A stretch of DNA of 64,000 nucleotides. Origin: Microvirga sp. (GTDB taxonomy: Bacteria > Pseudomonadota > Alphaproteobacteria > Rhizobiales > Beijerinckiaceae). Location: contig JAPSLB010000014.1 in NCBI GenBank assembly GCA_031181145.1, forward strand, positions 28,128 through 92,127, given 5' to 3'. The notes beneath the pieces were generated by a model, which made no database searches, was not told the origin of the DNA, and worked only from the letters and a program-made list of their open reading frames with translations. A program made the translations under genes and the position numbers. This document shows positions 50,025 to 61,000 of this stretch, piece by piece; position 1 is the first letter of the stretch; each line of letters opens with the position of its first letter.

Positions 50025-51192
50025 GGCGAGGCCGCTGAACATCTGGATCGTCTCGGGCGAAGAATCCGGCGATCAGCTCGGCGCGAAGCTCATGCGGGCG
50101 CTGAAGACGCGGCTTGGAGCGGGCAATTTGCGCTTCGGCGGCGTCGGGGGGCATGCCATGGGGGCAGAGGGCCTGAAGAGCCTGTTTCCGCTCAATGACA
50201 TCGCCGTCATGGGCATCGTTGCCGTCATCGGGCGGCTGCCGACGGTGCTCGACCGGATCCGCGCGACGGCCGACGCGGTGGTAGCGGCTAGTCCCGACAT
50301 GCTCGTCATCATCGACAGTCCCGATTTCACGCATCGCGTCGCCAAGACCGTTCGTAAACGCGCGCCGCATATCCCGATCGTGGATTACGTGAGCCCTTCC
50401 GTATGGGCATGGCGTCCCGGCCGCGCCGCGAAAATGCGGGCCTATGTGGACCACCTCCTGGCTTTGCTGCCCTTCGAGCCGGATGCGCACCGACGTCTGG
50501 GTGGGCCGCCGACCACCTATGTGGGCCATCCTCTGATCGAACGGGTAGGGGAATTCAGGCCAGCCGCGGGCGAGCGAAGCCTTCACAAGGATGAGCCGAT
50601 CAATCTTCTCGTTCTTCCCGGCAGCCGTCGGTCCGAGGTCAGTCGTCTGCTCGACACCTTCGGCGCGACCCTGACGCTGCTCCGGCAGCGCTCATCCCGT
50701 CCGTTCGAGATCACGATCCCCGCGGTGCCGCATCTCGCGCGAGAGATTCGCGAGCGCACGGCGTCCTGGAACCTGAAGCCACACATCGTTGAGGGAGAAG
50801 CCGCCAAATGGCAGGCCTTCCGACAAGCGGATGCGGCGCTCGCCGCGTCGGGCACCGTGACGCTCGAACTCGGCCTGTCCGGCATCCCAATGGTGGTGGC
50901 CTACAAGGTTTCGGCGATCGAAGCGGTCATTCTACGCCCTCTCATCAAGGCGCAGTCCATCGTCCTCACCAACCTTGTCCTCGGCGAGAACGCGATTCCC
51001 GAGCTCATCCAGGACGACTGCACGCCGGAAACCCTCGTGACGGCGCTGCTGCCGCTTCTGTCCGACACGCCGGAGCGGCGGGCGCAGGAGGCTGCCCTCC
51101 AGCGCCTCGACGAACTCATGCGGATCGGTGACGAGATGCCGAGCGAACGGGCGGCGCGGATCGTGGCCGAGGTGTTGAAGACGGAACGTTAG
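50017..51192 (+). CDS. lpxB: Lipid-A-disaccharide synthase
   Basis: A 391-residue glycosyltransferase (GT19) that joins lipid X to UDP-diacylglucosamine. Motifs: IWIVSGEESGDQLGAKLMRA, VIIDSPDFTHRVAK, VDYVSPSVWAWRPGRAAKMR and NLLVLPGSRRSEVSRLL. It is peripheral on the inner membrane. It is the last gene of the envelope run; a terminator lies at 51331. Confidence 0.95.
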   Translation: MTEARPLNIWIVSGEESGDQLGAKLMRALKTRLGAGNLRFGGVGGHAMGAEGLKSLFPLNDIAVMGIVAVIGRLPTVLDRIRATADAVVAASPDMLVIIDSPDFTHRVAKTVRKRAPHIPIVDYVSPSVWAWRPGRAAKMRAYVDHLLALLPFEPDAHRRLGGPPTTYVGHPLIERVGEFRPAAGERSLHKDEPINLLVLPGSRRSEVSRLLDTFGATLTLLRQRSSRPFEITIPAVPHLAREIRERTASWNLKPHIVEGEAAKWQAFRQADAALAASGTVTLELGLSGIPMVVAYKVSAIEAVILRPLIKAQSIVLTNLVLGENAIPELIQDDCTPETLVTALLPLLSDTPERRAQEAALQRLDELMRIGDEMPSERAARIVAEVLKTER

Positions 51193-51330
51193 GACAAAGA
51201 GGGTACACGCTCTCTGGGTTATGCCGAGCTTTGCATCTACGTCTTTGCTTGACCGTCTTTAGGCATTGGCGGGCGCAACAAGCGCGGCATGATGGGAATG
51301 CATCCGCGAGAGGGATCGACCTCAAATAAG

Positions 51331-51352
51331 AAGGGGCCTTGCGGCCCCTTTT
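51331..51352. terminator. Bidirectional terminator between lpxB and gltA
   Basis: AAGGGGCC (51331-51338) and GGCCCCTT (51343-51350) with a TTGC loop, T-run to the right and A-rich to the left. It can end both lpxB (plus) and gltA (minus). Confidence 0.75.
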
Positions 51353-51373
51353 CTACCTGTTTCCCGCTAATGC

Positions 51374-52663
<1,290 letters not shown>

Positions 52664-52830
52664 GGGTCTTCGACCTTTCAGCAGGAGGCCGGGCATAACC
52701 TAGAGCAACCAAGCGGTCGGAGGAGGGTCCCCGAGCTTGGTCTGCCGGACCGAGGTCAGCCGGTCGGTGGGAGAATGGCCCCTTCGGTAGCTTATCCGCT
52801 GGATAGGGGCAAGCACGTCTAAAGATGGTA

Positions 52831-52854
52831 TGCGCCTGCTATGCAGCAGGCGCA
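52831..52854 (-). terminator. Hairpin overlapping the gltX stop codon
   Basis: 9-bp arms TGCGCCTGC (52831-52839) and GCAGGCGCA (52846-52854). Its left arm takes in the gltX stop codon, and on the minus strand it is followed by TACCATCTTT, a poor U-tract. Confidence 0.35.
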
Positions 52855-54266
52855 CCGCTCAGCTGGTCCTGAAGGCGGGACAGGGTTTCATCCCTGCCGA
52901 GAACAGCCATCACATCGAAGAGGCCGGGAGAGGTTGCCCGCCCCGTCAGGGCAGCACGGAGGGGCTGTGCCACCTGCCCGAGTTTCGCCCCGATCGCGTC
53001 CGCATGCTCCCGTACGACAGCCTCCACGGTTTGGGCGTTCCATTCGTCAACGGCCTGAAGTTTCTCGACGATTCCGGCGAGGCGAGCGCGTCCGTCAGCG
53101 AGGAGAGCAGCCGCCTTGTCGTCCAGATTCAGCGGACGCTGGGCGTAGAGGTAATAGGCGCTGTCCAGAAGCTCCACGAGAGTCTTGGCGCGCTCCTTCA
53201 GGCCGGGCATGGCCGCCAGCAGCTTCTCCCGGAGTTCAGGAGAGAATGTCGGGCCAAGGCCGCGCTCAGAACCGATCTCCGGCAGGATAGCCTCAAGGGC
53301 CTGCGCCAGATCTTCGTCTTTCGCCAGCCGCATGTAGTGGCCATTGAGATTCTCGAGCTTTGCGAAGTCGAACCGCGCGGGGGATCGGCCGATATTCTTG
53401 AGGTCGAAGGCCTGGATCATCTCATCGGTAGAGAAGATCTCCTGGTCGCCATGACTCCAGCCGAGACGCACGAGGTAGTTGCGCAGGGCGACCGGCAGGT
53501 AGCCCATGCTGCGATAGGCCTCGACGCCAAGCGCGCCGTGGCGTTTGGACAGCTTGGCGCCATCCGGCCCGTGAATGAGCGGAATATGCGCCATCTTCGG
53601 CACCTTCCAGCCCATGGCCTGATAGATCTGCGTCTGCCGGGCAGCGTTGGTGAGATGGTCGTCGCCGCGGATCACGTGCGTAATGCCCATGTCATGATCG
53701 TCCACCACCACGGCGAGCATGTAGGTCGGCGTGCCGTCCGAGCGCAGCAGCACGAGATCGTCCAGATCCTTGTTCTGCCACACCACGCGGCCCTGGACCT
53801 CGTCCTCGACCACCGTCTCGCCCTCGGTCGGCGCCTTCAGGCGGATGACGGGCTTCACGTCCTTCGGCGCCTCGGACGGGTCGCGGTCGCGCCAACGACC
53901 GTCGTAACGGGACGGGCGGCCTTCCTTGCGGGCGGTTTCGCGCATCTCCTCCAGCTCCTGCTGGGTGGCATAGCAATAGTAGGCGCGGCCCTGGGCAAGC
54001 AGAGTCTCAGCCACCTCCCGGTGCCGGGCGGCGCGGGAAAACTGATAGACGACATCGCCGTCCCAATCGATGCCGAGCCATTTCAGCCCATCGAGGATCG
54101 CCGTGATGGCAGCATCGGTCGAGCGTTCCCGGTCCGTGTCCTCGACGCGCAGGAGCATCTTGCCCTCGTGCCGTTTGGCATAGAGCCAATTGAACAGGGC
54201 CGTGCGTCCCCCGCCGATATGCAGGAAGCCGGTGGGCGAGGGAGCGAAGCGGGTGACAACGGTCAT
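52839..54266 (-). CDS. gltX: Glutamyl-tRNA synthetase
   Basis: A 475-residue class I synthetase charging tRNA-Glu. The HIGH motif is in [20 protein letters not shown] and the KMSKS motif appears as KLSKRHG. Zinc ligands are absent, as in many alphaproteobacterial forms. The start at ATG 54266 gives [13 protein letters not shown]; upstream codons to 54356 encode a non-conserved lead. It is divergent from the comEC-like gene and upstream of gltA on the same strand, with 175 bp between. Confidence 0.96.
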   Translation of the reverse strand: MTVVTRFAPSPTGFLHIGGGRTALFNWLYAKRHEGKMLLRVEDTDRERSTDAAITAILDGLKWLGIDWDGDVVYQFSRAARHREVAETLLAQGRAYYCYATQQELEEMRETARKEGRPSRYDGRWRDRDPSEAPKDVKPVIRLKAPTEGETVVEDEVQGRVVWQNKDLDDLVLLRSDGTPTYMLAVVVDDHDMGITHVIRGDDHLTNAARQTQIYQAMGWKVPKMAHIPLIHGPDGAKLSKRHGALGVEAYRSMGYLPVALRNYLVRLGWSHGDQEIFSTDEMIQAFDLKNIGRSPARFDFAKLENLNGHYMRLAKDEDLAQALEAILPEIGSERGLGPTFSPELREKLLAAMPGLKERAKTLVELLDSAYYLYAQRPLNLDDKAAALLADGRARLAGIVEKLQAVDEWNAQTVEAVVREHADAIGAKLGQVAQPLRAALTGRATSPGLFDVMAVLGRDETLSRLQDQLSGAPAA

Positions 54267-54421
54267 CGCAGGGAACCTTGGTTGAAATTCTCGAATGATT
54301 GCGCGGCCTTGCAGCAGGTTCGCGCTCGTTCGGCTCATCCGCCGGGCGGTTTGCACAGGGCAGTTTGGGCCGAAACGTGGGCTCGTCTACCATGCAACCG
54401 ACCCCGCGTTAAGCCAAAGCC

Positions 54422-56692
54422 ATGACGCAAGACAATAAAGGTAAGTCCGGCCGGAACCCGCGCAGCCCTGCGCGGGCCGTCGCGCTGCCGCGTCCGCCCG
54501 GTCTGGCCTTGGACTGGGATGTCCCGGGCTGGCGCGATTGGTTGCTGCGATGCCTTGCCCAGGAAACCGGACAGCGGCGGCTCTTCCCCTGGCTCGCAGT
54601 CTGTTTCGGCATCGGTGTGCTCCTGTTCTTCCAGGCCGAGAAGCCTGCCCTCTGGGCGCCGCTCGGCGGATTGGCACTTTGCGGCGTTTCGGCCGTCTGG
54701 CTGCGCAAAAGCCTCTTTGGTCTTGTCCTGAGCGTCGGTCTCGCGGCTGTCCTTGCCGGATTCGCGGCGGGGGTCGTCCGCACGCACAACGTTGCAGCGC
54801 CCGTGCTGATGCGCATCGTGATCGCGCCGGTCACGGGTTTCATCGAGTCCGTGGAGGATCGGGAGCAGGGCAGGCGCATCCTGCTGCGCGTCGCCTCCCT
54901 GCAAGGGGTCGCCGAGGCGGAGCGGCCGCGTCTCGTACGGGTGTCGGTCCGCAAGGGTGAGGGGCTCTCTGCGGGAGAATTCGTCGCCGGAACCGTGCGT
55001 CTGCTGCCGCCGCCACAACCTGCCTGGCCAGGCGGATACGATTTCGCCCGCGACGCCTACTACAAGGGGATCGGTGCTGTAGGCTCCTTCACGGGCGCGG
55101 TGCGCCGGATCGATCCGCCCACGCAGCCCGATTGGAGATTGCGGCTTGCTGCCCGCGTGGACGAAGCGCGCAACGCGCTCACCCATCGGATTGCCTCGTC
55201 CATCGGCGGCGCGGCGGGCGGAGTCGGCGCAGCGCTCGTCACCGGCAAGCGCGGGCTCATCGGCGAACCTACAAGCGATGTGCTGCGCGCCGCGGGCATC
55301 TATCACATCGTCTCCATCTCGGGCCTGCACATGGTGCTGGCGGCGGGCACGTTCTTCTGGCTCGTGCGCGCGCTGCTCGTCCTCAGTCCGAGCTTAGCGC
55401 TGTTCTGGCCGGTGAAGAAGATCGCCGCCGTCGCCGCGATGCTCGGGGCCATCGCCTATTGCATCTTCTCCGGCTCCGACGTGGCGACGGAGCGTTCCCT
55501 CGTGATGACGCTCGTGATGTTCGGCGCAGTGCTGGCGGACCGCCCGGCGCTCAGCATCCGCAATCTCTCCATCGCCGCTCTCGTCGTGCTCGCCCGGGAA
55601 CCGGAGGCGCTGCTGGGACCGAGCTTCCAGATGTCGTTCGGGGCGGTGGCTGCCATGATGACACTCGTGCCGCTCATGCAAGGACGGTCATCAAAGAACG
55701 CATCGGCAGACCTGATCGGAAAGGCGCTCGCCTGGGCGGCGCGCGCGGTCTGCGGCCTCCTGACGACAACCCTCGTCGCGAGCCTCGCCACGGCTCCCTT
55801 CGCGGCTTATCACTTCCAAAACCTCAATCCTTATGGCCTCGTCGGCAACGGGCTTGCCCTGCCGCTGGTGTCGCTCGTGGTGATGCCCGCAGCCGTTCTC
55901 GGCGTGCTGGCCTATCCCTTCGGTCTGGACGAGCCGATCTGGAAACTGATGGGGGTCGCGGTCACCCAGGTGCTCGATGTCTCGGCCTGGGTCGGTTCGT
56001 TCAGCGGCTCGACCGTCGTGGTGCCGGCCCTCGGCGCCGGCGCGTTGGTCTTGCTGAGTGTAGGTCTCGTCGCGCTCACGATCCCGGCTTCGCAGCTGCG
56101 GTGGCTTGCGCTCGTTCCTGCCGGCGCCGGGCTGGCCTTGGCCGCGCACCCCCAGCGTTACGACATCTACGTGGACCGAGACGGCACAGGAGCCGCGATC
56201 CGCAATCTCCGCGGAGAGCTCACCCTCGTCGGAAAGCCGTCCGGCTTCGTCGTCGAGCAATGGCTGCGGGCGGACGGCGACGGGCGCGGCGCACGGGATC
56301 CCTCTCTCAGGCACGCCGCGCGATGCGACAGGCTCGCCTGCGTAGTGGAGGCGGGGGCGCAGCGGACCGTCGCTTTCGTTCACGAGCCCGCCGGATTTGC
56401 AGAGGATTGCCGCCGTGCGGCCGTCGTCATCACGCGGCTCGAGGCGCCCGCATTCTGCGGGGCACCTGTTGTCCTCGACCGCCATGCTCTCCGCGAGCGC
56501 GGCGCGACCGCTATCGGCCTTGGAAGCGAGGCTGCGGAGATCCGGTCGGTGAGGAGAGGGCGGGAGGTCGTGTCATGGACAGGCAAGGCGAGGATCGCAG
56601 CCTCGCCCACCAGGGATGGGCCGCGCGCGGCGCGGCCTGTCTCCGAGTTGGACTGGCCCGGAGAGGAGATCAGTAGCGGCGAACCAGACTGA
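54422..56692 (+). CDS. ComEC/Rec2-family membrane protein without a nuclease-like domain
   Basis: A 756-residue polytopic protein. An N-terminal soluble part with two helices (about 55-110) is followed by an OB-like DUF4131 region and then the Competence domain (from about residue 270), whose hallmark [11 protein letters not shown] is at about residue 299. ComEC forms the DNA channel of natural transformation. The metallo-beta-lactamase domain that completes the Bacillus protein is not seen: the last 200 residues lack an HXHXDH motif. It could be a DNA-uptake channel or a protein of unknown role, common in this order. It is convergent with lexA, and the two frames overlap by 23 bases. Confidence 0.85.
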   Translation: MTQDNKGKSGRNPRSPARAVALPRPPGLALDWDVPGWRDWLLRCLAQETGQRRLFPWLAVCFGIGVLLFFQAEKPALWAPLGGLALCGVSAVWLRKSLFGLVLSVGLAAVLAGFAAGVVRTHNVAAPVLMRIVIAPVTGFIESVEDREQGRRILLRVASLQGVAEAERPRLVRVSVRKGEGLSAGEFVAGTVRLLPPPQPAWPGGYDFARDAYYKGIGAVGSFTGAVRRIDPPTQPDWRLRLAARVDEARNALTHRIASSIGGAAGGVGAALVTGKRGLIGEPTSDVLRAAGIYHIVSISGLHMVLAAGTFFWLVRALLVLSPSLALFWPVKKIAAVAAMLGAIAYCIFSGSDVATERSLVMTLVMFGAVLADRPALSIRNLSIAALVVLAREPEALLGPSFQMSFGAVAAMMTLVPLMQGRSSKNASADLIGKALAWAARAVCGLLTTTLVASLATAPFAAYHFQNLNPYGLVGNGLALPLVSLVVMPAAVLGVLAYPFGLDEPIWKLMGVAVTQVLDVSAWVGSFSGSTVVVPALGAGALVLLSVGLVALTIPASQLRWLALVPAGAGLALAAHPQRYDIYVDRDGTGAAIRNLRGELTLVGKPSGFVVEQWLRADGDGRGARDPSLRHAARCDRLACVVEAGAQRTVAFVHEPAGFAEDCRRAAVVITRLEAPAFCGAPVVLDRHALRERGATAIGLGSEAAEIRSVRRGREVVSWTGKARIAASPTRDGPRAARPVSELDWPGEEISSGEPD

Positions 56693-57374
56693 CGAGCTTG
56701 CCCTGGATCTTCACCCGGTCGGGACCGAGCACGCGAGTCTCGTAAGCCTGGTTGGCGGCCTCGAGGGCAATGGAGGAACCTCGACGACGGAAGCGCTTGA
56801 GAGTCGCCTCCTCGTCGTCGATCAAGGCAACGATGATGTCGCCCGTATTCGCCGTGTCCTGCCTGCGGATCACCACGAGGTCGCCATCCAGAATGCCGGC
56901 CTCGACCATCGAGTCGCCGCGCACTTCCAAGGCGAAGTGATCGCCCTGAGAGAGGAAGTCGCCCGAAAGGGTGATGGAATGGCTGCGGTTCTGGATCGCG
57001 GAGATCGGCGTACCGGCGGCGATCCGCCCCATGACGGGGATCGAAGCGCTGTCGCGAAATCGTTCTTCGGCCGCAGGCTGCGGCGTGGGCTTCTTCTCGG
57101 CGAGCCCGCCCTCGACCACGCTAGGCGTGAAGCGGCGCTGGCCGGCGGCTGCGCCGACGGTTTCGGGGAGGCGGATCACTTCAAGGGCCCGGGCGCGGTT
57201 CGGCAGACGGCGGATGAAACCGCGCTCCTCGAGCGCCGTGATGAGCCGGTGGATGCCGGATTTCGACTTGAGATCGAGCGCATCCTTCATTTCGTCGAAG
57301 GACGGCGGAACCCCGGTTTCACGCAGCCGCTCATGGATGAAGCGGAGCAATTCGTGCTGCTTGCGCGTGAGCAT
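56670..57374 (-). CDS. lexA: LexA repressor
   Basis: The 234-residue SOS repressor. The N-terminal winged helix (residues 1-65; [20 protein letters not shown]) binds GAAC-N7-GAAC sites. A linker of about 45 residues leads to the S24 peptidase domain: cleavage site Ala120-Gly121 in GRIAAGTPI, Ser155 in GDSMVEAG and Lys193 in ATLKRF. RecA filaments trigger self-cleavage. A perfect LexA box lies upstream (57437-57451), so the gene is autoregulated. The 33-codon gene at 30729 is a likely target in the same window. Confidence 0.97.
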   Translation of the reverse strand: MLTRKQHELLRFIHERLRETGVPPSFDEMKDALDLKSKSGIHRLITALEERGFIRRLPNRARALEVIRLPETVGAAAGQRRFTPSVVEGGLAEKKPTPQPAAEERFRDSASIPVMGRIAAGTPISAIQNRSHSITLSGDFLSQGDHFALEVRGDSMVEAGILDGDLVVIRRQDTANTGDIIVALIDDEEATLKRFRRRGSSIALEAANQAYETRVLGPDRVKIQGKLVSLVRRY

Positions 57375-57412
57375 GACAGACCCTTACTGCTCCCGAGTGG
57401 AGCGATTCTGGA

Positions 57413-57427
57413 AAACAAAGCAAGAAC
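57413..57427 (-). promoter_or_regulatory. Degenerate LexA box near lexA
   Basis: Read on the plus strand, AAACAAAGCAAGAAC matches GAAC-N7-GAAC with one mismatch in the first half-site. It is 9 bases from the perfect box, towards the gene. Confidence 0.4.
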
Positions 57428-57456
57428 AGGTTAGCTGTTCCCGCTGTGTTCTGCAA
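57428..57456 (-). promoter_or_regulatory. lexA promoter with embedded SOS box
   Basis: On the minus strand, TTGCAG (57456-57451), a 17-bp spacer and TAACCT (57433-57428) form a promoter. GTTCCCGCTGTGTTC on the plus strand (57437-57451) is a perfect GTTC-N7-GTTC LexA box filling the spacer. The same layout is seen at 30673-30701. Confidence 0.8.
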
Positions 57457-58002
57457 GTCCATGCTCAGGGTCGTGCGGCGGCGGAGCGGGATTCCCCTTC
57501 AGGAACGGGTGGCGGAATGTCTGCTGTCCCGCTCGCCCCGGAACCGCTGAGGCACCTTCGGCCCGTGGGTGCTCCACCGCGATTCATTGTCCGGCTGCCG
57601 TTCTATTCTCACGGCTCACCGTCTGGATATCAACCGTCTGATGAGCGGGATGATGCAGTCCGATGCCCGTTCCAGCCGATGAATAGGGGCACACGGAACC
57701 GCAGCTCGGACATACGCCTGCATCTCCGCAAAGATAGTTTGCAGAATTGTCGATAGAACGCAGGTGAGAGATCGTCCGTGTGCCCGACCGGCGCAGGCAT
57801 TCAGCCGTTATGGTGCGGCCGAAACATGTGGGATTCCCTTGCTCCGTCGCCTGTGCGTCCGGATGCGGAATGGCTTTGTCGACAAAGGGCTCTGCTTCGG
57901 CGCTCAGCAGGGACAGTCAGATTGTCACAACTAGTGCGGGAATATTGCGGCAAAGTTGTTGCTGCGCAAGCTTGAGTTGTCGTTGCGTGTTGCGATATCT
58001 CG

Positions 58003-58030
58003 TTGCGACCGCGTCCTAGTTTGCTATCTT
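58003..58030 (+). promoter_or_regulatory. Putative promoter of the giant adhesin gene
   Basis: TTGCGA (58003-58008), a 16-bp spacer, then TATCTT (58025-58030). The expected transcription start at about 58037 lies inside the dyad described next. Confidence 0.4.
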
Positions 58031-58032
58031 GT

Positions 58033-58050
58033 GATATGTTAGTACATATC
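58033..58050. promoter_or_regulatory. Operator-like dyad before the giant adhesin
   Basis: GATATGTTAGTACATATC has perfect 7-bp arms (GATATGT and ACATATC) around TAGT. It covers the expected transcription start, as a repressor site would. Confidence 0.5.
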
Positions 58051-58075
58051 GGTGGCGCGTAACTAGGGGGAAGCC

Positions 58076-61000
58076 ATGACGAAGCCGATTGCTCCGAGCG
58101 AACTCAAGCCTCTCATTCAGGTGGCATCTACATCCGGTTCAGATCTGCTGGCATTGGGCGACGGCTCGTTCTTCGCCGTGCTCGTGCAGTCGCGCAGGGG
58201 CGAGACCGGAAAGAACGTCAAGCAGATCCTCGGGCAGATCGTCGATGCCGACGGCTCCCCCAGGCCGGGTCACAAGCCTTTCCTCCTCGCCGAGGAAACC
58301 GCCCGCTCCGCCGCCTTCGCCGGAGCGGCCCGGATGGACGACGGGCGCATCGCCGCCGCGTGGACCGTGAGGGAAAAGACCGGCGCTCCCGTCCTGAAGG
58401 CCCGAGCCCTAGACCTCCACGACATGGCCTTCGGGCCGGTCGTAACGGTGGGCCCGGCCGATGCCTCGTCCAAGCCCGCCATCGAGCGCGCGGTGGGGGC
58501 TCTTGCGGCGGTGTTCATCACTGAGGGCTCTCAATTCGATGCCCCGCATGCTCCGAGCGAAAGCGGGTTCGCTGCGCCGTCCGAGACTGCGGCTCCGGAC
58601 GGAGAGGTCGCGCCTGTGGCCGGTGGTTTTCCGCTGGATGGGGACGGCAACGACAACGAGCTTATTGCTACAAACGACCTTGTCGCCTGGACCATCAGAG
58701 GCTTCGGCGGCAACGACACGCTGATAGGAGGTGCCAAGGACGACCTGCTCGAGGGCGGCGCAGGAGATGACACTCTCTTCGGAGGAAGGGGGGATGATCG
58801 TATCGTCGGCGGCCCTGGCTTCGACACCGTCGATTACAGCCTCCGCCAGACGGATAGTGGAATATCCGTCAATTTCTCATCGAGGGATGGTGGTGGCGGT
58901 CACTCCAATCTCGGTGTGCGCGCTTGGCACATAGCCGACGGTTACCGCAACGGAGGCTCCATTCCCGGTAAGTACCAGGATGACATTGATGTGGCCTCCA
59001 TCGAGCGGATCATCGGAACGAACTTCGAAGACTATTTTTACGCAGACGAAACGGACCCCACCTATTCGTGGAGCTGGCTCGGCCTCGGCGGTAACGATCA
59101 CATGCGCGGAGGCGGCGGCAATGATACCCTCGATGGTGGTCAGGGCGCGGATCTGCTCGAAGGCGGATGGGGGCGCGATATCCTCTACGCCAGCAGAGAC
59201 ATCGCCTTGGACGGCTTCGAGGATATCCTCTATGGCGGCAGTGACAATGATACGCTGGTGGGTGGTGGAGCCGAAGACCTTCTGATCGGCGGCCTCGGCA
59301 ACGACAGCCTTGTCGGCGGGCATGCCTATTACAGGTCGATTACAAACATTCGCTTTACCTACACGGATCCTGGCTACAACTACATCGTCGACCTGCGGAC
59401 AGGAACGGTGGAGATGGGGACGGGGGAAGTCGACCGTCTCTCAAACATTTACAAGGTCTCGACGGGTGTCGGCAACGACCTCCTCATTGGCGGCGATACC
59501 TTTGCCAGGTTCGATGGTGGTGATGGCAATGATACCATCTATGGCAGCTCGACGCACGATACGCTCGACGGCGGCGCCGGCTACGATGTCTTCTACGGTT
59601 CAGGCGGCAGCGACCGCATCAGAGGCGGCGCCGACGGCGGCATCATCGACTATGTTACGCTCAACATCAACCAGACCGGCGTCCGGGCAGATCTCGTCGC
59701 AGGAACAGTCACCAAGCCGGGCGGCGTCGACATTGTCAGCGAAATTCTCCACATCACGGGGACGAACTACAACGACACGTTAATTGGCAACGCTCAGGGC
59801 AACCAGCTCATCGGCGGTCTCGGCAACGACACGATCGACGGCAGGGCCGGAGGCGATTGGCTCCATGGGGGCGCCGGCAACGACTCCATTTACGGTGGCC
59901 TCTCGGCTGAACATGACGTGCTTATCGGCGGCACAGGCGACGACACGCTCGATGGCGGCGGCGGCGCTGACCACATGTACGAGGGTCTCGGCGACGATCA
60001 TTACTGGGTCGATGATATCGGCGACCAGATTATCCTTGAAGATGGCGTCGACCCGGCCGCCAGTGGGATAGACACCGTCCACACCACGATCTCGTTCAAC
60101 CTTTCCACGCTCGCTTTCATCGAGAACGCCAAGGCCGAGATCGGGACCGGCATCAGCCTGACGGGCAACGGCCTCGATAACATCCTGTGGGGCAACAGCG
60201 GCAACGATACGCTCAAAGGCGGCGCCGGCAACGATACGGTCTGGGGTGGTGGCGGCAACGACACCATGTATGAGGGCGCCGGTGACGATACTTATTGGAT
60301 CGACGATGCGGGCGATACGATCATTGCCGATACCGATGCAGGCGGGCACGATACGGTCCTTGCCACCACATCGTATACTCTTGCAGCCTTCATCGAGGAC
60401 GCCTTCGTCGCGCGCAACGACGGCGTCGGTCTCGCACTGACGGGCAACGCTCTCGGCAACAGGCTGACGGGAAACATCGGCAACGATACGCTCAATGGCG
60501 GCGCGGGGGCCGATACGATGATCGGCGGGTTCGGCAACGACACTTACATCATCGATAACCGCAACGATCAGGTGATCGAGCTGAACAACACAATCGAAGG
60601 TTCCGACACTGCGATCATCCGCGTCAGGAACTACGATATCCGGAAGCTCGCGAATGTCGAAAACATCATCTACGAAGGCGAAGGCAGTCCCAACGTTGTC
60701 GTCACGAGGCCTGATCTGCAGGGTGCCGCATTCATCAATGAGAATACGACCGACACGACCCAGATCGCGGCTACGGTCAAGTCGACTGACGACGGAAACG
60801 GCGGACCGATCGAGTACCGGCTGGTCGACAATATCAACGGTTTGTTCACGATCTCAACGATCGACAGCAATGGTGAGAGGGTCGGCCAGATCCGCTTGAC
60901 CTCGCCGGTTGACTTCGAGGCTTTGACGGCAGCGACGCCGGGCGTGGTGATCGACGCTCAGACAGGCGCGAAGTACTACAGACTTCAGGTTTATGCCCAG

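Larger units (their letters stand above)
57457..58075. other. 619-bp intergenic region between lexA and the giant adhesin
   Basis: No gene is supported. The last 130 bases become AT-richer and contain the repeats GTTGC (57958, 57982, 57989, 58002), a probable promoter (58003-58030) and an 18-bp dyad (58033-58050). The remainder shows nothing I can name. Confidence 0.65.

Noticed and set aside
54316..54329. GTTC repeated upstream of comEC/gltX, resembling an SOS box
   Set aside because: The two half-sites are 6 bases apart, not 7, and lie inside the lead of the gltX frame without a promoter around them.
57480..57560. A GC-rich stretch that looked like a tRNA
   Set aside because: No cloverleaf with an acceptor stem and T-arm motif could be built.
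59000..60500. Repetitive DNA suggestive of a CRISPR array
   Set aside because: The repeats are degenerate coding repeats for RTX nonapeptides, in frame and of irregular spacing, without unique spacers of constant length.
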